Below, piece by piece: positions 31,879 to 40,600 of a DNA stretch of 64,000 nucleotides (position 1 is the first letter of the stretch; the number at the start of each line of letters is the position of its first letter). This DNA comes from an uncultured Eubacteriales bacterium (GTDB taxonomy: Bacteria; Bacillota; Clostridia; Oscillospirales; Acutalibacteraceae). Under the pieces are notes generated by a model, which had not been told where the DNA came from, searched no databases, and saw nothing but the letters and a program-made list of their open reading frames with translations. The position numbers were made by a program, and so were the translations under genes. The stretch is taken from NCBI GenBank assembly GCA_934436505.1, contig CAKSAP010000001.1:248001-312000 (forward strand), in the 5' to 3' direction.

Positions 31879-34212
31879 TTGAAGGCTTCACAGACGGCAA
31901 GGCGGGTATATCTCGACGCAAACGCCGAAAAAATAGAGAGAATATCAAAGCGGATCATAGCTCAAATGCTGTGTTTCCTGCTCGGACTTTTATGCGGCTC
32001 GATAAATGAGCTCAATGCATTTTCGCCGTTTGCGGTTGCGTTTGTTACGGCTGTATCGGGCAAATATACAATTTCGGCAGGCTTGGGAGCAGCGGCAGGC
32101 TATATTTTAACTCAGGACAGCCTGTCGGCACTTAGGTACATAGCGGCGATAATCTGCTCGGTGATTTTAATAAGGCTCACAAACGAGCTTGAAAGGCTTA
32201 AAAAATTCAGACTGCTGCCGTCGTGTATAAGCTTTATGTCGTTATTTCTGACAAGTATGGCGGTGCTTTTCGCAGACGGGACTTCCGTAAGATCGTTTTT
32301 TATCTTTTTAAGCGAGGCGACTCTCGGCTTTGCCTTGTCGTTCGTATTTTCGTCGGCTTTTGATGCGGCGACGGTCTATTCCTCACAGGGCGGCTTTACG
32401 GCAAGGGATATTGTGAGTGTAGGCGCATTCCTGTCCGTTGTTCTGCTGTCGCTTTCGGAAATAACCGTGTTTTCCGCTTCGCCGGCAAGGATAATCGGAA
32501 TTTTTTTACTGCTGTTGACCTCTTTCATTTACAAGGAGTCGGCAGGGACAAGCCTCGGCGTAGAGCTCGGACTTGCGTTTTCTTTAAGTCAAAGCGTAGG
32601 CGCAACGGGAGTTTCCTATGCCGTTGTCGGACTTGCCTCGGGTCTGTTCTCACGCTTTAACAGGTTTGCCGGTACGGCGGCAGGACTTCTTGCCTTTTTG
32701 GCGGTGTTTTTATTTGAAAACGGTACTTTAGATAAAATTTATCTAATCGTTGAATTTGCTATTGCCTGCGTTGTGTTTTTGTGTATTCCCGAAAAGTATT
32801 TGCGTGTCATTACGGGCGGCTTTTATGAGAAAAGAGAGCCTGTAAATATAAATTCTCAACGTCTTGCATTGCTTGAAAGACTTAAAAATGCGTCGATGGC
32901 TGTCGAGGAGGTATCGGAGACCGTGAATGCCGCCTCCTCGCTTCTCAAAAGCAATGCGCCCGAAACGGAGCTCGATGTTTATTCAAGAGTGAGGGCAAGC
33001 GTTTGCACGGGCTGTCGGTTAAATTCGTTTTGCTGGAGCAAGAATTTTGCCGACTGTAAAAAGGCGTTTGACGCTATGAGTGAAGCCCTCAAAAATAACG
33101 GGGTCGTAAATCCGAATAAGCTTCCGCCGTTTCTCAAGGGCTGCTGCGTGAAATCGGACGAGCTGACGGACAGCTTTAATAAGCTTTACATAGGCTTTGT
33201 CTCGTCGAGGGCGGCAAAGGAAAAAGTCGAAAGAATGAGGAGCGTATCCTCACGCCAATTCGGCGGCATATGCGATATGCTTACCGAAATATCCGAAGAA
33301 TTCACAAAGGAAATTGACTTTGCGGATGAGCTTTCGGCTGAAATTGAGGAGCTTCTTATTTCTTCGTTTAACATTACACCGTCTGCGCTCGTGTGCAGAA
33401 ATTCGGAGAACGGCAGGCTGAAAATAGAATTTTCATTTATAAAGACCAATGAAAAAATAAACGAATATGAGCTTCGAAAGGCACTCGAAAAGACCTGTCG
33501 GGTGCAGCTTGACAGACCGTCAATTACAGCTTCGGGCGATGAGGCGTGCGTTTGCTTTTGCGAAAAGACGTTTTTCAGGGTGGAGGCGGCGGCTTCAAGG
33601 AGCACGGCGAACAAGGATAAATATTGCGGAGACAGCTTTGAGAGCTTTTATGACGGCAAGGGGAATTTCAATGTTGTTTTGAGCGACGGAATGGGCACGG
33701 GAATGAGGGCTGCTGTCGATTCCTCGCTAGCAAGCTCAATGACGGCAAAGCTTTTGCGCTCGGGCTTCTCACATTCTGCGGCATTCAGGCTTGTAAACTC
33801 CGCACTTTTATTGAAATCCACCGAGGAGTCGCTTGCAACGCTTGACGTGCTTTCCATAGATTTGTATTCGGGCAAGGCAACGCTGTGTAAGGCAGGTGCT
33901 GTGGCAACGCTTGTGCGTAAGAACGAAAGCGTGACGGCTGTAAACCGTGCGTCAATGCCGTTGGGAATTCTCGACGAAGCTGATTTTGTATCGACACAAT
34001 TCAAGCTTCGCAAGGACGATACGGTCGTAATGGCAAGCGACGGCGCATTTGAATACTCTCTCGATACGGCAAAAAAGTTACTTTCAACAGAAAAAGACAC
34101 TTCCGTGGATACTCTTGCGGAGAAAATAGCCGAGGCGTCAAAGCACGAAAGATGCAAAAAAACGAAGGATGACGTTACGGTAATAGCACTCAAATTAGTG
34201 CTAAATGAATAA
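31870..34212 (+). CDS. spoIIE: Stage II sporulation protein E (PP2C phosphatase)
   Basis: 780 residues: about ten transmembrane helices in residues 25-310, a central regulatory region with a Cys-rich stretch (CTGCRLNSFCWSKNFADC), and a C-terminal PP2C phosphatase (about 570-778) with VVLSDGMGTGMRAAVDSS, MASDGAFEY and KTKDDVTVIALK. SpoIIE dephosphorylates SpoIIAA-P and so activates sigma-F in the forespore. The start is uncertain: GTG at 31870 or TTG at 31879, both at or near a terminator-like hairpin; the next ATG is codon 33. It is probably transcribed from its own promoter. Confidence 0.93.
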   Translation: MIFLKASQTARRVYLDANAEKIERISKRIIAQMLCFLLGLLCGSINELNAFSPFAVAFVTAVSGKYTISAGLGAAAGYILTQDSLSALRYIAAIICSVILIRLTNELERLKKFRLLPSCISFMSLFLTSMAVLFADGTSVRSFFIFLSEATLGFALSFVFSSAFDAATVYSSQGGFTARDIVSVGAFLSVVLLSLSEITVFSASPARIIGIFLLLLTSFIYKESAGTSLGVELGLAFSLSQSVGATGVSYAVVGLASGLFSRFNRFAGTAAGLLAFLAVFLFENGTLDKIYLIVEFAIACVVFLCIPEKYLRVITGGFYEKREPVNINSQRLALLERLKNASMAVEEVSETVNAASSLLKSNAPETELDVYSRVRASVCTGCRLNSFCWSKNFADCKKAFDAMSEALKNNGVVNPNKLPPFLKGCCVKSDELTDSFNKLYIGFVSSRAAKEKVERMRSVSSRQFGGICDMLTEISEEFTKEIDFADELSAEIEELLISSFNITPSALVCRNSENGRLKIEFSFIKTNEKINEYELRKALEKTCRVQLDRPSITASGDEACVCFCEKTFFRVEAAASRSTANKDKYCGDSFESFYDGKGNFNVVLSDGMGTGMRAAVDSSLASSMTAKLLRSGFSHSAAFRLVNSALLLKSTEESLATLDVLSIDLYSGKATLCKAGAVATLVRKNESVTAVNRASMPLGILDEADFVSTQFKLRKDDTVVMASDGAFEYSLDTAKKLLSTEKDTSVDTLAEKIAEASKHERCKKTKDDVTVIALKLVLNE

Positions 34213-34259
34213 AAAGTAAAGAAAAAAACTGAAATTTTACATAAAAACCAAAGATTTGA

Positions 34260-34288
34260 TTGACAAGCGGCGAAATTTATTGTAAATT
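34260..34288 (+). promoter_or_regulatory. Promoter of the tandem paralog operon
   Basis: TTGACA (perfect), 17-nt spacer, TAAATT, about 65 nt upstream of the first ATG. Confidence 0.75.
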
Positions 34289-34354
34289 TTATATGTATCG
34301 ATTGATAATGTGCAATTATACGCCAAGAAGAATTTGAAAGGGGATATTTTTCAG

Positions 34355-35326
34355 ATGGCAAAAAACAAACCTGTTCTGACTCCCGAGGAGTTGGAAGCTA
34401 AAAATGCAAGGAAGGAAGAGAAGAGAAAAATCTTCGGAGAGACCTTCTTTAAATCACTCGCAGTTCTTATGTCTATTGTACTTGTTTATTCAATAGTTTA
34501 CATAGCATTCGGACAGGGTACGACAATCGAGCAGAAGGTTGTTACACAGGGTAGCTCGAATGCCGGTAACGGCGGTGCGGCTCAGGGCGTCTCAAACGCA
34601 GGCGGTAGCACAGCAGGCGGCGCTACCACCAATACAGGCACATCAAGCGACGCTCCCGCTTCCGACGCTTCAGAGGCTAAGACGGTAGCTGACGCTCTCA
34701 ACAGTGCAACAAAGGCTGTTGTTGACTCAAAGGCTGGCTACGATTGGGTAAGAAAGTGTGAGTACACAACTCCCATCGACGTTGGTAATGCAACAGGCAC
34801 ACTTAATAAGGTTATTCACATGGTTGACGAAAACGCAGACCTCAACTCTGTTGTCGGCGGCTTCCTCGGAGTAGGCGATAAGAACCTCACAATCAAGAAG
34901 GGCGAAGACGCAGCAGCTGCTATCGACTACCATGGCACAAACTATGCTCTCAAGGCTACATCACTCAAGCCTGAGGATCTTAAGGGCCTTAAGGTTGACG
35001 GCGACAGCTTCGAGTTCACACTTGACAACGTAACCACTCCCGCAAAGGACGGCTCAAACTCACTTTCAAGATTTACAAACGACATCATCACTAAGGATGA
35101 GGTTGAGGCAGAGATTAAGGCTCAGGTTTCCGTTGTAACAGTTAACTCACTTGACGGCGAATACACAAACATCAAGGTTAAGGGCACAATCACAGACGGT
35201 AAGCTTGTTTCTCTCGAGTATGAGACATCAACAAGTGCTAAGCTTGCACTTAAAGCACTCGGTATCGGTATCAACGGTTCAGGCGCTATCCATACTACTG
35301 CAAGCTACAAGAACTTTGTATATTAA
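34355..35326 (+). CDS. Membrane-anchored protein of a tandem paralog family, copy A (unknown function)
   Basis: 323 residues: a cytoplasmic N-terminus with MAKNKPVLTPEELEAKNARK, one transmembrane helix (about 33-52), a low-complexity Gly/Ser/Ala/Thr linker (about 62-105) and a C-terminal domain of about 215 residues containing KAGYDWVRKCEY, LNSVVGGFLGVGDK, SLSRFTNDII and ending ASYKNFVY. Copy B carries the same domain at about half identity. No signal-peptidase or sorting motif, so it should stay membrane-tethered with the domain outside. AAAGGGGAT precedes the ATG at 34355. Codon use is strongly biased, implying high expression. I do not recognise the domain. Confidence 0.78.
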   Translation: MAKNKPVLTPEELEAKNARKEEKRKIFGETFFKSLAVLMSIVLVYSIVYIAFGQGTTIEQKVVTQGSSNAGNGGAAQGVSNAGGSTAGGATTNTGTSSDAPASDASEAKTVADALNSATKAVVDSKAGYDWVRKCEYTTPIDVGNATGTLNKVIHMVDENADLNSVVGGFLGVGDKNLTIKKGEDAAAAIDYHGTNYALKATSLKPEDLKGLKVDGDSFEFTLDNVTTPAKDGSNSLSRFTNDIITKDEVEAEIKAQVSVVTVNSLDGEYTNIKVKGTITDGKLVSLEYETSTSAKLALKALGIGINGSGAIHTTASYKNFVY

Positions 35327-35345
35327 TTCTTAGGAGGAAACTCAA

Positions 35346-36338
35346 ATGGCAAAGAAAGAGAAAGTTCAGTTAACTCCTGAGGAGATTGCTGACAGAAAAA
35401 TTCGCAGATCGAACGGTTGGACTCGCTTCTGGGCTATTTTCCTTTCGTTCGCAATCGTTGCAGGCGTGTTCGCTTTTGCTCGCACACAGGGTCTCGGCTC
35501 TGCTTCAAGCGACGAGCAAACAACCGCTGTAAACGGCGGTGCTGCTAACGCATCAAACTCAAGCTCATGGGATGACGGCTCATCAAACGGCGGTTCATCA
35601 AACAACGCATCAACACCTGCAAGCTCAGACAACGCAGGCTCGGCAAATGCAGGCTCAAGCGACGCTGCTTCAGTTGCTACACTTATCAACAACGCTACAA
35701 AGGCTGCTGTTGACGCAAAAGCAGGCTACGATTGGGAAAGACATTGCACAGTTGACAACATTGACGTTGGCTCGGCAACAAGCGTTCTTAACAAGATTAT
35801 TCAGGGCGTTGACTCCAATTCGGACTTGAACTCGGTTGTCGGCGGCTTCCTCGGAAGAGGCGATAAGAAGGAGACCTGCCCGAAGGGTATGACTCTTGAC
35901 ACAATCGACGTTAAGAAGGACGACGGCACAACAGAGAAGCTTTATCACGGTTCGAGCTACACTCTTAAAGCTACAACTCTTCAGCCGAACGACATTCAGA
36001 ATCTTTCGGTAAACGGCGATACATATGAATTCACACTTGCTGATTCATCAAATCCCGACAGAAGCGGTAATACGGCTCTTTCAAGATTTACAAACGATAT
36101 CGTTGTTCTCGACGAGGTTAACACCGAAATCAAGAACTTTGTATCGGTAGTAAATGTTACTTCGCTTAACGCTAACTACAAGAACATCAAGGTTAAAGCT
36201 GTTATCACAGACGGCAAGCTTCAGAGCCTTGAATATTCATTCACTGCCAATGCAGAGCTTCAGCTCAAGGCAGGACTTAGCATCACAGGTACAGGTAACC
36301 TTGATGCAAACGCAAAATATTCTAACTTTGTATACTAA
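35346..36338 (+). CDS. Membrane-anchored protein of a tandem paralog family, copy B
   Basis: 330 residues with the same plan as copy A: MAKKEKVQLTPEEIADRKIR, a transmembrane helix (about 28-46), a Ser/Asn/Gly-rich linker (about 55-110) and the shared domain (KAGYDWERHC, LNSVVGGFLGRGDK, ALSRFTNDIV, KYSNFVY at the end). It starts 20 bp after copy A. The spacer (TTCTTAGGAGGAAACTCAA) is almost identical to the one before copy C, showing recent tandem duplication of the gene starts. Confidence 0.78.
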   Translation: MAKKEKVQLTPEEIADRKIRRSNGWTRFWAIFLSFAIVAGVFAFARTQGLGSASSDEQTTAVNGGAANASNSSSWDDGSSNGGSSNNASTPASSDNAGSANAGSSDAASVATLINNATKAAVDAKAGYDWERHCTVDNIDVGSATSVLNKIIQGVDSNSDLNSVVGGFLGRGDKKETCPKGMTLDTIDVKKDDGTTEKLYHGSSYTLKATTLQPNDIQNLSVNGDTYEFTLADSSNPDRSGNTALSRFTNDIVVLDEVNTEIKNFVSVVNVTSLNANYKNIKVKAVITDGKLQSLEYSFTANAELQLKAGLSITGTGNLDANAKYSNFVY

Positions 36339-36357
36339 TTTTTAGGAGGCAACTAAT

Positions 36358-36867
36358 ATGGCAAAGAAAGAGAAAGTTCAGTTAACTCCTGAAGAGCTTG
36401 CTGAAAAGAAGCTCAATACCAGAAAAGGCTGGGCAAGAGTAGGCGCTATTGTTTGTGCACTTGCAATCACTGTTGCGGTTTATGCGGCAGGCTCAAAGGG
36501 CGGTCACAAAATAAAGCAGGTTGAGGAAAATGTTCCGGTAGTAACTCAGATCGTTACTGTTGCAGCTCCGACAACTCCCACAACCGAGCCCACAACGCAG
36601 GCTCCCACAACACAGGCTCCTGCAACACAGGCTCCCACAACGCAAGCGTCATCTTCAGGCGGCGATTCTGCATTGGGCGGAATTATGGATACGCTTTCAG
36701 GTCTTATCGGCGGAATCGGCGATGTTGACTTCTCCGGCGCAGGTGATACCATTGAAGGTCTTGGAAATACCGCTAAGGATTTCTTCTATGACATTGCAGA
36801 CAAAATCGAAAACGGCGGCGACATCGGTGATATCGGCGGCGATATTATCGGTGGCATCGGCAAATAA
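36358..36867 (+). CDS. Membrane-anchored protein of a tandem paralog family, copy C (different C-terminus)
   Basis: 169 residues. The N-terminus MAKKEKVQLTPEELAEKK is nearly identical to copy B, followed by a transmembrane helix (about 25-42) and a Thr/Pro/Gln linker with repeated TQAP (about 65-100). In place of the shared domain it ends in a Gly/Ile/Asp-rich segment (GGIMDTLSGLIGGIGDVDF, then repeated GDIGDIGG-like units). A common cytoplasmic tag on three different exterior parts suggests they are sorted by or interact through the N-terminus. Terminator follows. Confidence 0.75.
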   Translation: MAKKEKVQLTPEELAEKKLNTRKGWARVGAIVCALAITVAVYAAGSKGGHKIKQVEENVPVVTQIVTVAAPTTPTTEPTTQAPTTQAPATQAPTTQASSSGGDSALGGIMDTLSGLIGGIGDVDFSGAGDTIEGLGNTAKDFFYDIADKIENGGDIGDIGGDIIGGIGK

Positions 36868-36890
36868 AATATCCCCGATAAAATAAATCA

Positions 36891-36929
36891 CACCTCGAAT
36901 GAGTGAAAGCTTGTTCGAGGTGCTTTTTT
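36891..36929 (+). terminator. Terminator of the tandem paralog operon
   Basis: CACCTCGAA/TTCGAGGTG 9-bp stem with a 14-nt loop and CTTTTTT tail. Confidence 0.85.
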
Positions 36930-36960
36930 ATACATTGATGACATTTTGTGAAGGGACACG

Positions 36961-37063
36961 TGTCGATGGACGGCATTTTAGCGTTTTTTATGCCAAAACT
37001 ACATTTCGACAGGTAATTTTAGGCAAATACTATATGTTGTGGCTCTAAAAATAATCGACAAAA
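36961..37063. promoter_or_regulatory. Cluster of candidate Spo0A boxes upstream of the giant surface protein
   Basis: TGTCGAT (36961), the reverse complement of TGTCGAAA (37004-37011) and of TTTTGTCGAT (37054-37063) lie within 100 bp, 190 bp or more upstream of the promoter. The Spo0A consensus is TTTGTCRAA. The rest of 36930-37250 is AT-rich with no gene. Confidence 0.35.
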
Positions 37064-37251
37064 TGCGATAAAATGTGCAGTAAATGCCCGTATTGACTAA
37101 AACTCTGTTCAAAAAACGACGAAAACTAAAATGTTCACATTTCGTTCATAATTTTGTGGAAATATTGCCAAAATTCTTTGATGAATTTGCCCAAAAATAA
37201 CAATTTTATTTGTTCAAATCGGAAAAACGGTACTAAATCGTGAATAATTTA

Positions 37252-37280
37252 TTGACTTTTTTATAATAAAATTCTATAAT
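37252..37280 (+). promoter_or_regulatory. Strong sigma-A promoter of the structured leader and giant protein gene
   Basis: TTGACT, 17-nt spacer, TATAAT. Predicted transcript start near 37287 gives a leader of about 350 nt. Confidence 0.85.
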
Positions 37281-37286
37281 TTTAAT

Positions 37287-37600
37287 AACCATAGGAATGG
37301 TGTAATGGGCGAAGTATCGAATTTTTTAGATACGGTCGTTATGCCCTCGCTATATTTGGCGGGCAAAAGCCTGTTTTGATACACATCCTTTGGTAATATT
37401 ACTCGGGTGTGTATCATCGTCTCCCACCGACTTTAACAAGTGGGAATGGTGGGAGGCTACCGAGTTAAACAAGACAGCGTTTGCGGACTCCTCCCTTAAA
37501 GGGGCGGTCAGAGGCAAGAAACAAACTGCAGTCGCAAACAGCCGATGCGGCACCCCCGTCGGCATTCGATTAACGGGGTGCGGACATTAAATATTTAATT
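37287..37600 (+). ncRNA. Large structured leader RNA with apparent pseudoknots
   Basis: Stems readable by eye: ACCAT/ATGGT (37288-37301); GGGC/GCCC (37307/37343) enclosing GTATC/GATAC; an 11-bp stem 37378-37388/37405-37415; a perfect 8-bp stem CTCCCACC/GGTGGGAG (37421/37448) whose loop TTTAAC (37432) matches GTTAAA at 37464 (pseudoknot); a 10-bp stem 37479-37489/37530-37539 with one bulge; and GCCGA/TCGGC (37541/37559), whose loop CACCCC pairs GGGGTG at 37575 (second pseudoknot). The amount of pairing far exceeds its AT-rich flanks. It is a riboswitch, a regulatory leader or a processed ncRNA; the large Firmicutes raiA-type RNA is one family to test. No convincing ORF; two frames of about 70 codons there lack ribosome sites. 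Confidence 0.65.
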
Positions 37601-37637
37601 GTGATTATTTAATGTAAAACAATTAGGAGGTAAACAA

Positions 37638-40600
37638 ATGAAAAAGTCAACAAAATTGTTGAGTGTAATCTTGGCAATTCTTATGATTTTCTCATCTCTT
37701 TCGGTTGCGTCTTTTGCTGCTAAGGCAAATTACAAGACAGTAGACGAGCTTGAAGCTTTGCAGGCTTACAACCCCTACGGATCTGTAACAAGACTTACAA
37801 CCGAGGAGAGAATGTCAATTCTTTTTGACCAGCTTGATATTATCCTTGGCCAGGCTAATCTCAACATGGGCACAGTTCTTGACACAATGGGTCTTAAAAT
37901 CACTCTTGACTTTAGATCGATTGACCAGATCTGCTCGTCTATCGACACTCTTAAATCTACCATTTCTTCAGGTACATTTAAGTTTGCCGCTGCGTTCGTA
38001 GACCTTGGTGTTGTTGAGGAATTGAAATTTAATTCATGGCAGGCTGGCATGAGCAGAGGTAAGACAGCTCAGGTTACAATTGTATTGGAGCTTCTTGAGC
38101 TTCTTTCTACAAACAAGGCTGCTATCCAGACAATCTTCAACAAGGGTCTCCAGCTTGGTATGGTTGCGAACTTCATCGCAGGCCTCGACCTTAGACCTAT
38201 CAACGCTATCATTAAGGACATCCCGAGTGCTGTTAAGACTGCGATATTCCCGCTTCTTGCAAGACCGGATACAGCAGCTTCGGCATTAGGTACATACACA
38301 AACGTTTCCGGTAACGGCGGCGTTCTTACAGTTCTTGACAGCTTTGTACAGACTCTCTTTACAAAGCCGATGCTTTGGACATCATACAGAGTATCCGCTG
38401 ACGGCGCAGATCTTGGATACACAACAGCTCTTCCGACAGCTGCTGAGCAGACTTCAAGATACTTTGTAGTTAACGGTGATACAATCACTCAGTACGACTA
38501 CAACTTTGCACCGCTTATGGGCTCGAATGAGAACACAGGCAAGTGGACTGAAACAGTTACTTATACTAAGACTCTTGAAACTACGGGCGGAGATACTTAT
38601 GTATACACTGCTCCCGAAGGCTACACAGGAGATCAGACTCTTAAATGGTATAAGAACGGCGATGCAGGCTATCTTCTTCCGTCAGTAAGAGACGCTATCA
38701 ACAGCGGTGCTCTTTCATTCTCTGTAAACGGCGCAGACAGTGCTCTTACACTTCTCTACAAGTTCATTCCTTATGTATTTGCAGAGATGGCACCCGTAGT
38801 TCTTAACGGTTCTGTTAAGAAGCTCCTTGCAGGTGCTCTCGGTGTAGACTTTGCAGAAATGACCTCAGCTGAAGTTGACGCTGTTAAAGGCTTGGCAGAA
38901 GCAGACGATTTCTTCACAAAGCCTCAGGAGTTCTATCTTTGGGAATATTCTGATTACAAAGTAATCGACGGTGTTCCTTATTATCGTTTTGAGGATACAT
39001 ACTTCAAGGGTACACTTCCCGCAAACCTTTCAACATATTACTATATGTTCAACTGGGATTGGAAGATCACTGACGACTTCGTTAATGACTTCATCCCGAC
39101 AGTAAACGGAACAACAATCGGTAAGTCTGCAGCAGGCTATGATAACATCCTTGATGGTCTCAACGCTTTCGTTTACAAGGTAATCGATACTGTTCTTGTA
39201 CCGAGCTTTGAGGTTAACGGTAAGAAATATGACCTTAGAGCAGGTCTTGGCTGGGAAGACGGCGGCCTTGATAAGGTTGTTAACAATGTTCTCCGTGCTG
39301 CAAGATATGCATTCAGCATCGCTCCCGAAGAAATCTTCGACGAGTATTATAATGACGCTAAGCTTTCACCGTACTACAACATGATGATGAGCGGTACAGT
39401 TAAGCAGGCTCTTACAGGTCTTGCTGCAGCAGGCATTAAGCTTCTTATGCCTCAGGCACAGCTTCCGACAGCAGCTAAGCTTTGCAAGACAGTCGGCACA
39501 GACAGTGCTGAGGACGTTTCAGTTCTCGCATTCGGTGCTGTCGTAGTTCGTGAGCTTTGCACACAGCTTATGCCCTCATACAACTTCGATGCACTTATCT
39601 ATTCAGATTACAACACAAAGACCATACTTTCAGGCGCTAAGTACGACGCTAACTACTGGCTTGATACAGTTCTTACAATGGGTATGGACCTTGGTATGTT
39701 CTACTTGCGTAATCTCACCGATATCGGCGAAGACCAAGCAAATGGCTACTACAATGTAATGAACAGCCTCGGCGTAATTCCGTCAGCTGATGCATCTGCT
39801 CTTGTTTACACAGCAGATTCGACATACAAGGACGGCGTTCCGACATGGCAGTATAAGCTTGACTGGGTTATCGACTGGGGTCTCAGCTCTCAGGAGGATT
39901 GGACATGGAAGTTCGAGAAGCTCGTTGACTGCGGCACAGTTGATCTTGCTACATATCAGGATCCGTGGGCTAAGCTCAACACAGTTCTTCTTAAGCTTCT
40001 TCCCCTTGATCAGGTATTCAATGCAAGCGGCGTTACAACTGCAAGCAACACATGGCTTGAGAACATCCTCAGAGGCAAGCTTGTAAACGGTATCAACAGC
40101 TTTGATCTTCCGTTGGTTGCAAGCGCATTCAAGATTCCGGACGGAATTCTCAGAAATGGTAATGTTCTTACACAGGTTGTTACTGTTGTAAGACAGCTTC
40201 TCAACTCTGTATTCTACAAGTTGGCAGGCAATTACACATTCCTTGCTGACAACACATACACAACTCTTGATACAGTCCTTAACCAGGATAACCTCAAGAA
40301 TCTTGTCGTTTCACTTGTTGAAAAGCTCTACACAATCGGACAGAACGGTCTCTTTGATCCTATCCTTCCGATCGTTGGTATGGTACTTGGTTGGAAGACA
40401 AGCCCGCAGGCTTACTCTAACCCGTCAATTTACTTCTCAACAAGCTCAGGCGATACATATCTTCATCCGTCAGCTACAAGCGTATTGAAGTTCGTTAACA
40501 ACTCTTCAGGTATGCTTGAAAAGCACAGAAATTCTGATAAGGTCGATCAGCCTTACACAATCAGAATTACAAATGTTGAGCTTGACAACGGTGCTTCCGC

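Noticed and set aside
33648..34361. 237-codon minus-strand frame
   Set aside because: Antisense to the PP2C domain of spoIIE; Ser-rich, low-information translation.
37390..37590. Open frames of 66 (plus) and 71 (minus) codons inside the structured leader
   Set aside because: No ribosome sites; composition follows the GC-rich stems; better explained as RNA structure.
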